Positions 42,934-52,415 of a stretch of 64,000 nt of DNA are shown here, one piece after another. The notes below the pieces were generated by a model. The model was not told where the DNA came from. It worked only from the letters and a program-made list of their open reading frames with translations, and did not search any database. A program made the translations under genes and the position numbers. Source of the DNA: Ardenticatenaceae bacterium (GTDB lineage Bacteria; Chloroflexota; Anaerolineae; Promineifilales; Promineifilaceae); contig JACKCD010000001.1 of assembly GCA_020634215.1 (NCBI GenBank), positions 124,001 through 188,000 on the forward strand, read 5' to 3'. The stretch's first letter is position 1. Each line of letters begins with the position of its first letter.

Positions 42934-43851
42934 ATGAAACAAGTAACCATCTCCATCCCCGCCACCAGTGCCAATCTCGGCCCCGGCTTTGACTGTTTAG
43001 GGTTGGCACTGAGCCTCCACAACACATTTACCCTTACAGGTTCCGATTCACCCACCGCTTTCCCGCTCATTATCGAGGCCAGCGGGGTAGATGCCCATAA
43101 GATCCCGACCGATGCCAGCAATCTATTTGTCCAATCGGCCGAAATCATTTTTGCCAAAGTGGGAAAACGGCCGTTTTCCCTTCACCTGCAACAACACAAC
43201 TGCATCCCCGTCGGCAGTGGGCTGGGCAGCAGCTCAACGGCCGTTCTGGGGGGAATGCTCGCCGCCAACGCCCTCGTAGACGGCGGCCTCAGCCGCGCCG
43301 ACATCCTCCAACTTGCCACCGACCTCGAAGGCCACCCCGATAACGTGGCTCCGGCGCTTTACGGGGGGCTGGTTTTGGGCGTACAGGGGGAAGAGGGGCT
43401 GCACATCGAGCAATTCCCCATTCCCTCGCTGCAAGCCACTGTCATTCTGCCCGATTTTCACCTGCTCACCAGCGAAGCCCGCGCTGCCCTCCCCAGCCAC
43501 ATCCCGCTCAAGGATGCCATCTTCAACACCAGCCGCATCGGGCTGCTCATCCACGCTCTGCAAACGGCCGATTTCGGTAAACTCAACATCGCCATGCAGG
43601 ACAAATACCACCAGCCCTACCGCATCCCGCTCATACCCGGCATGGCCGAAGCCTTTGCCGCCGCCCGCTGTGCTGGTGCCGCCGCCCTGGCTCTCAGCGG
43701 TGCCGGCCCCAGCCTTATCGCTTTTGCCCCCGCCAATCATCAAGCCATCGCCACCGCCGCTCAGGAAGCGTTCGCCCAGGCGGGGCTAACCAGCCGCACC
43801 TGGCTGCTGTCGCTGGATACCGAGGGAGCGTGTGTGACAATTGCCCACTAA
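42934..43851 (+). CDS. thrB: Homoserine kinase
   Basis: A 305-residue GHMP kinase phosphorylating homoserine for threonine synthesis. Motif 1 is P-A-T-S-A-N-L-G-P-G-F-D-C-L-G, the ATP loop is I-P-V-G-S-G-L-G-S-S-S-T-A, and motif 3 is A-L-S-G-A-G-P-S-L. The start at 42934 gives the standard N-terminus; upstream frame is repeat-derived. Neither thrA nor thrC is adjacent. The gene carries palindromes at 43166 and 43236, after which third codon positions are overwhelmingly C, and another copy at 43852 starts on the base after its stop codon. Confidence 0.94.
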   Translation: MKQVTISIPATSANLGPGFDCLGLALSLHNTFTLTGSDSPTAFPLIIEASGVDAHKIPTDASNLFVQSAEIIFAKVGKRPFSLHLQQHNCIPVGSGLGSSSTAVLGGMLAANALVDGGLSRADILQLATDLEGHPDNVAPALYGGLVLGVQGEEGLHIEQFPIPSLQATVILPDFHLLTSEARAALPSHIPLKDAIFNTSRIGLLIHALQTADFGKLNIAMQDKYHQPYRIPLIPGMAEAFAAARCAGAAALALSGAGPSLIAFAPANHQAIATAAQEAFAQAGLTSRTWLLSLDTEGACVTIAH

Positions 43852-44075
43852 AACGGCCGTTTTCCGGTAAGAAATCCCTCTTGTGGGTCGTCATCCATTC
43901 ATAACTCTGCTAAACTATACAGTTGAGGTAGCAACGTTTCCCAAACTTGTGGGTTTTACATTTTGGCAACCAACTCCCACTCCCACGGAGCCATACTGTC
44001 TGGGGCGTGGCCTCAGAGCAAGCCACATTAATAAACTGAACATTACTTCGCCTAAACCATCCAAAGGAGATATGA

Positions 44076-45041
44076 ATGGAAAAGGAAACACTATTGGACT
44101 GGTATCGGCAGATGGTGCTTATTCGTCGGTTTGAAGAACGAAGCGATGAACTATACCAGCTAGAAGGGAAGATCAAGGGGTTCTTACACCTGTACATTGG
44201 ACAGGAAGCTATTGCTGTCGGCACCATTGCCGCCCGCCGTCCCCAAGATCACCTGATTACTGCCTACCGTGATCACGGCCACGCGCTTGCTGCTGGCCTA
44301 GAAGCAAAATATGTTTTAGCTGAACTGATGGGCAAAGCAACGGGTGTCACCGGGGGACGCGGTGGCTCGATGCACCTTGCCAGCCGCGACCGCCATTTTT
44401 GGGGCGGCTATGGCATCGTTGGTGCCCATTTGTCGCTGGGCGTTGGCCTGGCACTGGCCGAAAAATACCGCGAAAGCGAATTCGCCGCCATCTGCTATTT
44501 TGGCGATGGGGCCACCAACATTGGCTACTTCCATGAATCGCTCAACATGGCGGGCGTGTGGCAACTGCCCATTTTGTTTGTCTGCGAGAATAACAAATAT
44601 GGGATGGGAACGGCCGTTGATAAAGCCTCCGCCAACCCCATCATCTCCGACAAAGCCCGCGCCTACTGTATCCCCGCCAAACGCATAGACGGCAACAACA
44701 TCCTCGAAGTCTACGACGAAACCAGCGCCGCCCTTGCCAAAATACGCGCCGGGGAAGGCCCCCAATTCCTGGAAATGATGACCTATCGCTACGAAGGCCA
44801 CAGCATCGGCGACCGCACCCGCTACCGCCCTGAGGGCGAACTTCACCAGTGGCGCGATGAAAAAGACCCCATCGCCACCTTGCAAAAACACCTTCTTACC
44901 CAAATGGGTATCAGCGAAACCGAACTTATGGCAATTCAGCAAGACGTGGAGCGGGAAATGGACGAAGCCGTGCGCTTCTCCAACGAATCCCCGCTGCCAG
45001 AACTAGACACGCTCTACAACTACATTTACCCAGAGGCATAA
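44076..45041 (+). CDS. pdhA: Pyruvate/acetoin dehydrogenase E1 alpha subunit
   Basis: A 321-residue thiamine-diphosphate subunit of a 2-oxoacid dehydrogenase complex. The ThDP/Mg motif is G-D-G-A-T-N-I-G-Y-F-H-E-S-L-N, and other family blocks are R-R-F-E-E-R, Y-R-D-H-G-H-A-L and R-G-G-S-M-H. The length and G-M-G-T-A-V loop match the short PDH/acetoin type rather than branched-chain BCKDH. A full AAAGGAGAT precedes the ATG. It is followed by E1 beta and E2 in one operon; E3 is not present here. Pyruvate is the default substrate, acetoin the alternative. Confidence 0.9.
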   Translation: MEKETLLDWYRQMVLIRRFEERSDELYQLEGKIKGFLHLYIGQEAIAVGTIAARRPQDHLITAYRDHGHALAAGLEAKYVLAELMGKATGVTGGRGGSMHLASRDRHFWGGYGIVGAHLSLGVGLALAEKYRESEFAAICYFGDGATNIGYFHESLNMAGVWQLPILFVCENNKYGMGTAVDKASANPIISDKARAYCIPAKRIDGNNILEVYDETSAALAKIRAGEGPQFLEMMTYRYEGHSIGDRTRYRPEGELHQWRDEKDPIATLQKHLLTQMGISETELMAIQQDVEREMDEAVRFSNESPLPELDTLYNYIYPEA

Positions 45042-45045
45042 CCCT

Positions 45046-46026
45046 ATGGCACGACTTACTCTACGCGAAGCAATTACTGATGCGCTGCGAGAAGAAATGC
45101 AGCGCGACGACAACGTTTTTATCATGGGCGAAGAGGTAGCCGACTGGGGTGGCACCTACGCCGTCACCAAAGGCTTTTTGGAAGAATTTGGCCCCCGCCG
45201 CGTCCGCGACACCCCTATCTCGGAAATGGTCATTGCCGGAGCCGCCACCGGGGCGGCCATGGCTGGGCTACGCCCCGTGGCCGAATTTATGACCATCAAC
45301 TTTGCCTTTGTCGCCTTTGATGCCATCATCAACCACGCCGCCAAGGTCAGCTATATGTTCAACGGCCAGTTTGATTGTCCCGTGGTCTTTCGCGCCCCTG
45401 GCGGCGGCGGCAAACAGCTTGGCGCCACCCACAGCCACACCCCGGACGTGATCTTTGCCCACTTCCCCGGCCTCAAAGTCGTCTGCCCCGCTACCCCCTA
45501 TGATGCCAAAGGGCTGCTCAAAGCCGCCATCCGCGACAACGGCCCGGTGCTGTTTATTGAAGCCGTCCCGCTCTACACCTCGCCTAAGGTGCGCGACGAA
45601 GTACCAGAGGGAGACTACACCGTTCCCATCGGCGTTTCCGATGTCAAACGGGAAGGGTCTGACGTGACGATTATCACCTATGGCGAAGGGCTGCACATTT
45701 CACTCGATGCCGCCCGCCAGTTGGAACGGGAAGGGATTGAGGCCGAGGTGGTTGACCTCCGCACGCTGCAACCTTTGGACATGTCGGTACCGCTGGCTTC
45801 GTTTAAGAAAACGTTCAAAGCGGTGGTTGTCGAATTTGGTCATCAGACGTATGGTATTGGGGCAGAAATTGTAGCGCGGCTGCAAGAGGAGGCGTTTGAT
45901 TATCTGGATGCCCCCATCAAGCGGGTGGCGCAGAATGACGTGCCGGCTCCCTATTCTGGCCTGCTAGAAAAAGCAGCCCTGCCTGATGCTGACAAAGTTG
46001 TGGCCGCTGTCAAGGAGATTCTCTGA
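45046..46026 (+). CDS. pdhB: Pyruvate/acetoin dehydrogenase E1 beta subunit
   Basis: A 326-residue partner of the alpha subunit. Visible are the start A-L-R-E-E-M-Q-R-D, G-E-E-V-A-D-W-G-G-T-Y-A-V-T-K-G, P-I-S-E-M-V-I-A-G-A-A-T-G-A-A, and the C-terminal transketolase domain with R-V-A-Q-N-D-V-P-A-P-Y. It begins four bases after pdhA, and its stop overlaps the E2 start by one base (TGATG). Confidence 0.92.
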   Translation: MARLTLREAITDALREEMQRDDNVFIMGEEVADWGGTYAVTKGFLEEFGPRRVRDTPISEMVIAGAATGAAMAGLRPVAEFMTINFAFVAFDAIINHAAKVSYMFNGQFDCPVVFRAPGGGGKQLGATHSHTPDVIFAHFPGLKVVCPATPYDAKGLLKAAIRDNGPVLFIEAVPLYTSPKVRDEVPEGDYTVPIGVSDVKREGSDVTIITYGEGLHISLDAARQLEREGIEAEVVDLRTLQPLDMSVPLASFKKTFKAVVVEFGHQTYGIGAEIVARLQEEAFDYLDAPIKRVAQNDVPAPYSGLLEKAALPDADKVVAAVKEIL

Positions 46027-47333
46027 TGGCTGAGTTTGTTTTAATGCCCACCCTGGGCTTTGATATGGAAGAAGGGACGATGGGTCCCTGGATGAAGCAG
46101 GTTGGCGACCCGGTGAAAAAAGGGGATGTGCTGGCAGAAATTGAGTCGGATAAGGTGACACAGGAGCTTCAGGCGCGTGCCGAGGGTGTCCTGTTGGCGC
46201 AGCTTGTCAAACAGGGGGATGCTATTCCCGTAGGCAGCAACTTGGGCATTATTGGTGCGCCGGGTGAGGATATTACGGCGATGTTGGGCAAGACTGGCGT
46301 GGCGGCTCCGGCAAAGGCGGCTCCGGCGGTGGAAGCGGAAACGGCCGTTTCTCCCCCACCCTCCTTCTCCCCCACTACCACACCCGCCCCCGCCAACGTC
46401 CTGTCCGACGAATTCCCCGGCGGCCTCAAAGCCACCCCCGTTGCCCGGCGCATGGCCGAGGAAACCCACATCAATTTGGCAGACGTAGCCGGGTCAGGAC
46501 CAAACGGCCGTATTCGCAAAGCCGACGTGGAAGCCTACCTGGCCCAGCCGCAGCCCCAGCCTGCCGCTGCTCCTACCCCCGCTCCGGTAGCCGCACCCGC
46601 TGCTGCTCCTGCTCCGGCATCGGCTCCCGCCCCTGTCAAGGTTAGCGACGACGACACCGTTATCGAGACCACACGGCTGCGGCAGGCCATTGCCCGGCGC
46701 ATGGTAGAAAGCAAAACCACCGTGCCGCACTTCCAGGTTACGTCGGATATTGACATGGCGGCTGCGCTTGACCTGCGTAAGCAGATCAACGGCAATCTGC
46801 CCGATGAGCAAAAGGTGTCGGTCAATGATTTGGTGGTGAAAGCGGCGGCGCTGGCACTGCGCGACTTCCCCAACCTGAATGCGTCGTTTGGCGGGGACAA
46901 GCTTATTCGTCACAATCGGGTGAATGTGGGAACGGCCGTTGCCGTGGAAGGCGGCTTGCTTACCGTGGTGCAAAAAGACACCGACACCTCCACCATCTCC
47001 AAAATTGCCCGCGACAACCGCGAGATGATCGCCCGCGCCCGCAGCGGCAAAGTCCACCCCGAAGATGTCAGCGGCGGCACCTTCACCATCAGCAATTTGG
47101 GGCCATACGAAGTCGAAAACTTCATCGCCATCGTCAACCCGCCCGAAGCCGCCATTCTGGCCGTGGCCTCCGCCCGCAAAGTCCCCGTGGTTGTCAACGA
47201 TGAACTAGCCATCGGCATCCGCATGAAAGCCACCATCTCCGCCGACCACCGCATCACCGACGGAGCCGAAGCCGCCCAGTTCATGAAAGCATTCAAAGAC
47301 ATTCTGGAAACCCCCATGCGGCTTCTGTTATAA
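46026..47333 (+). CDS. pdhC: Dihydrolipoamide acyltransferase (E2)
   Basis: A 435-residue E2. It has one N-terminal lipoyl domain with lipoylated Lys43 (I-E-S-D-K-V-T), an Ala/Pro linker, an E3-binding domain (A-T-P-V-A-R-R-M-A-E-E-T-H-I-N), a second Ala/Pro linker and the catalytic domain ending S-A-D-H-R-I-T-D-G-A-E-A-A. The core transfers acetyl groups to CoA. The first linker begins with E-T-A-V-S-P-P-P, encoded by a palindrome at 46340, after which the DNA turns C-rich. Another exact palindrome is at 46931 and a near-copy at 46503. Confidence 0.93.
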   Translation: MAEFVLMPTLGFDMEEGTMGPWMKQVGDPVKKGDVLAEIESDKVTQELQARAEGVLLAQLVKQGDAIPVGSNLGIIGAPGEDITAMLGKTGVAAPAKAAPAVEAETAVSPPPSFSPTTTPAPANVLSDEFPGGLKATPVARRMAEETHINLADVAGSGPNGRIRKADVEAYLAQPQPQPAAAPTPAPVAAPAAAPAPASAPAPVKVSDDDTVIETTRLRQAIARRMVESKTTVPHFQVTSDIDMAAALDLRKQINGNLPDEQKVSVNDLVVKAAALALRDFPNLNASFGGDKLIRHNRVNVGTAVAVEGGLLTVVQKDTDTSTISKIARDNREMIARARSGKVHPEDVSGGTFTISNLGPYEVENFIAIVNPPEAAILAVASARKVPVVVNDELAIGIRMKATISADHRITDGAEAAQFMKAFKDILETPMRLLL

Positions 47334-47342
47334 ACAAAGATT

Positions 47343-47386
47343 GGAGATTGGAGATTGTCGCTTCGCTAGTGCAATCTCCAATCTCC
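47343..47386. repeat. Family A hairpin repeat after the PDH operon, perfect 15-bp stem
   Basis: Arms 47343-47357 and 47372-47386 pair perfectly around a 14-base loop. It lies just after the E2 stop codon and may end the transcript. Confidence 0.8.
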
Positions 47387-47467
47387 CAAACTCTTACTTC
47401 CCCCAATCTTTCACGCCCGATTCACACCGCTGTAAAATCCTTAAATTCTTCCTTAAGGAAAACCTGC

Positions 47468-47473
47468 TATACT
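47468..47473 (+). promoter_or_regulatory. Candidate -10 box of the response-regulator gene
   Basis: TATACT lies 69 bases before the ATG at 47542. The region upstream has TTCTTCC but no strong -35 box. Confidence 0.35.
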
Positions 47474-47541
47474 AGGTACTATTCAGCAAAGATGTTCCCG
47501 AACCCTATACGGTGAACAAATTCCCAGGAGAGGTAGTATCT

Positions 47542-48255
47542 ATGTCCACCATCCTTGTCATTGACGACGACGAACTGGTATCCCGCACCCTACAGCGCAC
47601 GCTCAAGCATTATGGCTACCAGGTTATGTCTGCCCATAGTGGCACAGAAGGTCTCCAGCTTGCCCGCCGCCACCGCCCCGATCTCTTTATTCTTGATATT
47701 ATGATGCCAGGGCTGAACGGCTACGAAGTTTGCCGCCAAATTCGTGGGGATCCGCTGCTGAGAGAGCTGCCAGTTCTCTTCTTGACTGCCAAAGCCAAGG
47801 ATGAAGACAAAATTGAAGGGTTCCGCGCCGGAGCCGATGATTACCTGAGCAAGCCGTTTAATATGGAAGAGCTGGAGCTGCGCGTGAAAGCCATTTTGCG
47901 CCGGGTGCTGCCCAAGCCCAGTGAGCCGGAAGCCTCTACACAGGTTGTGGTGGGCAATGTCGTTCTCGATTGCCGCACGTTTAAGGTGAAAACGCCGGCC
48001 GATACGGTGCTGCTGACCAATGTGCAGTTTGACCTACTCTACCACCTGATGAGCAATGCCGACCAGGTGTTTAACAGCCAACAACTGCTGCAAGATGTGT
48101 GGGATTACCCCCGCGACACGGGCAGCCCGGAACTGGTTCGCGCCCACATCAAAAATTTACGGGAAAAGATTGAGCCTGTGCCAAGTCGGCCGATTTACAT
48201 TCGCACCATTCAGGGTCACGGCTACACCTTTTCCTCCGCTTCAACCTACGAATAA
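47542..48255 (+). CDS. OmpR/PhoB-family response regulator
   Basis: A 237-residue two-component regulator. The receiver domain (1-120) has the acidic pair D-D-D, phospho-acceptor Asp52 (L-D-I-M-M-P-G), conserved Thr (L-T-A-K) and Lys (S-K-P-F). The C-terminal winged helix shows L-L-T-N-V-Q-F-D-L-L and the Y-I-R-T-I-Q-G-H-G-Y-T-F signature. AGGAGAGG precedes the ATG at 47542. The next gene encodes a histidine kinase with its own receiver domain, a likely partner, though a terminator lies between them. Confidence 0.92.
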   Translation: MSTILVIDDDELVSRTLQRTLKHYGYQVMSAHSGTEGLQLARRHRPDLFILDIMMPGLNGYEVCRQIRGDPLLRELPVLFLTAKAKDEDKIEGFRAGADDYLSKPFNMEELELRVKAILRRVLPKPSEPEASTQVVVGNVVLDCRTFKVKTPADTVLLTNVQFDLLYHLMSNADQVFNSQQLLQDVWDYPRDTGSPELVRAHIKNLREKIEPVPSRPIYIRTIQGHGYTFSSASTYE

Positions 48256-48345
48256 CCGTTTGACGACAGCACAGGTTTCAGGATAATAGTGAACAAAGCG
48301 GCGCACCTGTTTACTGGCCGCATCAAACCTGTTACTAAGACATAA

Positions 48346-48383
48346 AAAACAGGGGTGCAGGGTTTACCTGTACCCCTGTTTTT
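48346..48383 (+). terminator. Intrinsic terminator after the response-regulator gene
   Basis: An imperfect stem of about 16 bp (AACAGGGGTGCAGG against CCTGTACCCCTGTT) is followed by TTTTT. It ends only 14 bases before the kinase ATG, so it may also limit kinase expression. Confidence 0.75.
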
Positions 48384-48397
48384 GTTGGAACGGCATC

Positions 48398-50428
48398 ATG
48401 GATACCCTTCATACACCTGCACAGCACAAATCGGCACAAATTCTAATTGTTGATGATGAAACCGAAATCGCTGATTTTTTGGCTGATTTTTTGATCAAAA
48501 AAGAAGGCTACAAGGTCTCAATCGCCAATGGCGGCCGAGAAGCCATTGAGTTTTTGGAAGCAACGCTAACCAATGAGCTAGAGATTGACCTGGTGCTGCT
48601 GGATATGCGGATGCCGTATGTGGATGGGAAGGATGTGCTGAACTGGATTCGCCACCACCCGGAACTGCAATATACGCGGGTGGTGATGCTGACCGCAGCA
48701 GCAGGCAATGAGGAAAAGGTGGAGGCTCTGGAATCAGGGGCGGATGATTTTATTACGAAGCCGTATTATCCGCAGGAGCTATTGGCGCGGGTGAAAACTA
48801 TCTTGCGGACGCAGCAGCTTGAAAAGCAGCTTCAGCGGCAAAGCCAGCAGTTGGCAGCACTGAACCGGCTAGGGCAAAGTGTGGCGGCGACGCTGGAAAC
48901 AAGTGAGGTGTTGGCAACGGCCGTTGAGGGGATGAGCCACGTTTTGGGTGTGGAACTGGCGGCGGTGCTGATGCTGGAAGGGGGGCAACTGCGCTACAAG
49001 CATTTGCGCCATAACAACAAGGAGCTACCGCTGCACCATTTGCCGATCATTCCCACCACTGAGGGGTTGCTGGGGGAAGTGTATCATGGACAAACGGCCG
49101 TTTTTCTCAACACTCCCCACGGCGACCCCCGCTTCAACCCGGACACCGACTCCCCACCCGGCCACACCATCCACAACATCATCCTTACGCCGCTCGTCGT
49201 GCGCGGTCGGCCGGTCGGCATCCTCACCGCTTTCAACAAAAAAGACAGCCAATTCTCTGACGTAGACCTCGACCTATTCGCCTCCCTCGCCAGCTCCATC
49301 AGCGAAGCCATCGAAAACGCCTGGCTCTTCCAGCGCATCCGCGTTCGCCAGCAGGAGTTGCTAGAAAGCCGCAACACCCTCCAGGCTCTCATTGACGGCA
49401 TCCCCGACCCCATCTACACCATCAACGATCATTGGCAGCTTGTCGCCGTCAACAAAAGTAAGGCCGATGCCCTTCACAGCGACGGCGACACCCTCTCCGG
49501 CCAAACCTGCTACCGCGCCTTCTTCAGCCGCAATACCCCTTGTGACCATTGCCAGGTTGCCCAAACCCTCAACAAAAAAGAGTCGCGCAAATGGCTGGTG
49601 AGCTGGTTTGGCGACGACCATTTGCCGCAGGAATGGCAGGTCAACGCCTACCCCATTCCCAGCACCCAGGCCAGCTCCGCCCGCGCCGTCATCGTCTGGC
49701 AAGACCGTACCGACGAGCGGCGGCTGGAAAACTCACTGCTGCAAGCGGGAAAACTGGCGGCAATTGGGCAACTGGCGGCCGGCGTTGCCCATGAAATCAA
49801 CAACCCCCTCACCGCTATTAACGCCAACGCCCAAATGCTAAAAATGCTGATGCCCAAGAGCGATGAGAATTACGAAGCCGTTGAACTGATTGCCCTAGCC
49901 GGCGACCGCGCTACCAAGGTAGTGCGTGGGCTGCTCGACTTTGCTCGCCAGGCGCAATACACCTTCGATGCGGACGACATCAACGAGTCCATCCAGCAGG
50001 CTCTTGATTTAGTGCAATATCAGCTTAACTCTTCCTCGGTTCAGGTTATTCAAAATATGTCGCAGCAGTTGCCGCTTGTGGTCGCTAGTTGGGAACATCT
50101 AAAAAGCGTTTGGCTCAATTTGATCGTCAACGCCCGCGATGCCGTGCAAAACCTGCCCGACAACCGGCAAATTGAAATCATTACCCGTATGGACAAGGAT
50201 AAGGGGCATGTGCAGGTGTTAATTCGGGATAATGGCAAAGGAATGTCGAATGCTGAGCTAGAGCATATTTTTGAGCCATTCTATACAACCAAAGACCCTG
50301 GCAAAGGCACTGGGTTGGGGCTGGCTACCTGCCATCGCATTATTGAGCAGCACAACGGCGAAATTAATGTGGTGAGTGCCCCCAATAAAGGAACCACTTT
50401 CATTATTCGTTTACCAGTGGAAAGATAA
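48398..50428 (+). CDS. REC-GAF-PAS histidine kinase
   Basis: A 676-residue cytosolic sensor kinase. Domains in order: receiver (about 10-135, Asp69 in L-L-D-M-R-M-P), a coiled coil (Q-L-E-K-Q-L-Q-R-Q), GAF (about 165-310), PAS with a Cys pair (N-T-P-C-D-H-C, about 325-440), HisKA with His465 (G-V-A-H-E-I-N-N-P-L) and HATPase with N-A-R-D-A-V, D-N-G-K-G-M and G-T-G-L-G-L. It lacks membrane segments. The N-terminal receiver suggests it receives a phosphoryl signal from another kinase. The PAS cysteine motif is common in Chloroflexi/delta-proteobacterial PAS domains and may bind metal. Its likely output is the OmpR regulator upstream. Confidence 0.92.
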   Translation: MDTLHTPAQHKSAQILIVDDETEIADFLADFLIKKEGYKVSIANGGREAIEFLEATLTNELEIDLVLLDMRMPYVDGKDVLNWIRHHPELQYTRVVMLTAAAGNEEKVEALESGADDFITKPYYPQELLARVKTILRTQQLEKQLQRQSQQLAALNRLGQSVAATLETSEVLATAVEGMSHVLGVELAAVLMLEGGQLRYKHLRHNNKELPLHHLPIIPTTEGLLGEVYHGQTAVFLNTPHGDPRFNPDTDSPPGHTIHNIILTPLVVRGRPVGILTAFNKKDSQFSDVDLDLFASLASSISEAIENAWLFQRIRVRQQELLESRNTLQALIDGIPDPIYTINDHWQLVAVNKSKADALHSDGDTLSGQTCYRAFFSRNTPCDHCQVAQTLNKKESRKWLVSWFGDDHLPQEWQVNAYPIPSTQASSARAVIVWQDRTDERRLENSLLQAGKLAAIGQLAAGVAHEINNPLTAINANAQMLKMLMPKSDENYEAVELIALAGDRATKVVRGLLDFARQAQYTFDADDINESIQQALDLVQYQLNSSSVQVIQNMSQQLPLVVASWEHLKSVWLNLIVNARDAVQNLPDNRQIEIITRMDKDKGHVQVLIRDNGKGMSNAELEHIFEPFYTTKDPGKGTGLGLATCHRIIEQHNGEINVVSAPNKGTTFIIRLPVER

Positions 50429-50453
50429 TCTTAAATGTAAGATAATAGTCAGC

Positions 50454-52103
50454 ATGAATAGAATGATGATACCGGCAGAAGTTAGTATTGGGGACGTTCT
50501 GCGGCTTTCGCTCCCATCAAATACTCAGTTGGGGGGGAAAACCGACCAAGCGCGGCGCAGTGTGGATTGGGTCGTGATCATGACGCAGTGGAATAATTTG
50601 CCTGAACAGGTGCAGAAGGGGGATCTGGTAATTATTCCGGCGCATTTACAAACGGCCGTTGATGAAAGCCAATTCAAACAACACCTCCACCAATTTGCCG
50701 AACAACACGTCACTGGCCTGATTCTATTCGCACCCATTCCCCCGGAAATAAACTCAAACGCCCACGATCTCGACCTTCCCCTATTGCTTGTGTCGCAAGA
50801 GACCACTCCCCGCATTGTCCATCAAGACATTGTGAGACTGCTGCACGATAGGCAAGCCGCTACCGCCCAGCGCACCATGCAGCTTTATCGCCAACTGGCC
50901 GAAATGTCACGCGAAGGGCAGGGGCTTCGCGCCATGACCGACGTGATGGCAAAACAAACAGGCAAAATTGTCGTTGTCCAAGACAAACGGCTGGACATCC
51001 AAGCGATAAGCGGGCTTGCCAACCATAATATTGACAGCAAACTCTTTCAGAAATCTATCACCAACCGGGAAGAACTGCCGCTAATCTTGCGCAACCGCAA
51101 GGCCGCAGCCAAAGCCCGACAAAGCTATTGGCAGCAAATCCTGCCCATTGACAACTATGCCCGGCTGGTTAGCCCCATCATTTCTGGCGACCGGGCACGA
51201 GGCTATCTCTCCGTCGTGGGGCCGGCCGACGAGCTAGACCAACTAGACAGCCTGATTGCCGAATACGGGGCGGCCGCCTGCGCTCTGGAAATGGCGAAAG
51301 CCAAAGCCGTCAGCGAAGCCAAAAAAGAGCTGCGCGGCAGCTTTCTCGAAGGGTTGCTTACCGGCTCCATGTCGGCACAGGAAATTGAGCGGCTGGAAGG
51401 GCGGCTTGACCACGACACCAAACAGCCCCATATGATCATTGCCCTAAACTGGGCCAATGCCGATGCCCCCTCACTGCGCCGCCTGGAAACCACCATCAAC
51501 TGGCTGTTAACCAACCATACCCGCGCTGCGTTAGTCTACATTTATGGCGGTCGTCACGTCTGCATTTTCCAAGCCCTTAAAGGCAGCGACGACACTGAAA
51601 GCGTCCACACCCTCATCCGCCGCATTCGGGAACAAATTGAGGCTGAATATCCCAAAGCCAAAATTACAGGTGGCATGAGTGGCCCTGCCCTCTCCCTCAC
51701 CGATTGGCCCCGCGTTTACAGCGAAGCCTTGCAGGCAATGCAGTTGGGGCAGCGGCTCAAGCTCATTAACCAGGTTGTGGAATACAGCAGCTTGGGCATC
51801 TATAACCTTTTGCGTGATTTGGAAGATAATGAGTCCGTGAAAAAATTTAATCAGCAGGTCATTGGCCCGCTGGTAGCTTACGATGAGCAGCACAAAGGGA
51901 GCTTGATTGAAACCATTGATGCCTATTTTGCCCACCACGGGAATGTCAGCAAAACGGCCGAGGCACTATATGTCCATCGCAACACCCTGCTTTACCGGTT
52001 GGATCGTATTCAGGAGTTAACGGGGCATGATTTAGACCGGGCAGAAATGCGGTTAGCACTCCACCTGGCGCTCAAATTCTGGCAGTTACGCGCCAAAGGG
52101 TAA
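50454..52103 (+). CDS. PucR-family transcriptional regulator
   Basis: A 550-residue regulator. The N-terminal purine-catabolism PucR domain has I-G-D-V-L-R-L and G-D-L-V-I-I-P-A, the middle is a CdaR/GGDEF-like domain, and the C-terminus is the PucR helix-turn-helix (G-N-V-S-K-T-A-E-A-L-Y-V-H-R-N-T-L-L-Y-R). Such proteins activate catabolic or amino-acid genes in response to small nitrogenous ligands. The start at ATG 50454 follows the kinase by 25 bases; no obvious target cluster is adjacent, though ilv genes follow. A palindrome at 50651 encodes T-A-V. Confidence 0.86.
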   Translation: MNRMMIPAEVSIGDVLRLSLPSNTQLGGKTDQARRSVDWVVIMTQWNNLPEQVQKGDLVIIPAHLQTAVDESQFKQHLHQFAEQHVTGLILFAPIPPEINSNAHDLDLPLLLVSQETTPRIVHQDIVRLLHDRQAATAQRTMQLYRQLAEMSREGQGLRAMTDVMAKQTGKIVVVQDKRLDIQAISGLANHNIDSKLFQKSITNREELPLILRNRKAAAKARQSYWQQILPIDNYARLVSPIISGDRARGYLSVVGPADELDQLDSLIAEYGAAACALEMAKAKAVSEAKKELRGSFLEGLLTGSMSAQEIERLEGRLDHDTKQPHMIIALNWANADAPSLRRLETTINWLLTNHTRAALVYIYGGRHVCIFQALKGSDDTESVHTLIRRIREQIEAEYPKAKITGGMSGPALSLTDWPRVYSEALQAMQLGQRLKLINQVVEYSSLGIYNLLRDLEDNESVKKFNQQVIGPLVAYDEQHKGSLIETIDAYFAHHGNVSKTAEALYVHRNTLLYRLDRIQELTGHDLDRAEMRLALHLALKFWQLRAKG

Positions 52104-52170
52104 GCGTGTTGTACAGTTCACACAAAAGATGGGAACATTATTCTGACAAGTTGACTGTAGATTTACCCCC

Positions 52171-52176
52171 TATAAT
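52171..52176 (+). promoter_or_regulatory. Candidate -10 box upstream of a short terminated transcript
   Basis: A perfect TATAAT follows TTGACT (52151-52156) at a spacing of only 14 bases, so the -35 pairing is imperfect. A transcript from here would reach the terminator at 52237-52266 after about 85 bases. Confidence 0.4.
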
Positions 52177-52236
52177 TTCCTATACTACTGAAGGCTTGCG
52201 CTGAAGTGCGCGGTTCAGTGGGAAATAGTGGGAATC

Positions 52237-52266
52237 AAAAAGGGTGGCGTTCAAGCCGCCCTTTTT
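52237..52266 (+). terminator. Intrinsic terminator downstream of the PucR gene
   Basis: AAAAAGGGTGGC pairs with GCCGCCCTTTTT around a six-base loop, a strong stem with a T-run. It ends the PucR transcript or a short RNA starting near 52180. Confidence 0.85.
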
Positions 52267-52415
52267 GGCTTTTAACGGACTGTCGTAAATTTTGGTTAGA
52301 CATATTGCCTAAAAAAGCCCGTTTCTTCTTGTTAACAATGTACATGGTCGAAACAGTGAAGACTCTTTATACTACTTGACGCGAATCAAGCGTAAGGTTA
52401 CTATTGTTGTCTGTA

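Noticed and set aside
43883..44134. An 83-codon frame covering the pdhA leader
   Set aside because: It overlaps the strong pdhA start in another frame and has no coding signal; the stretch is better read as promoter and leader.
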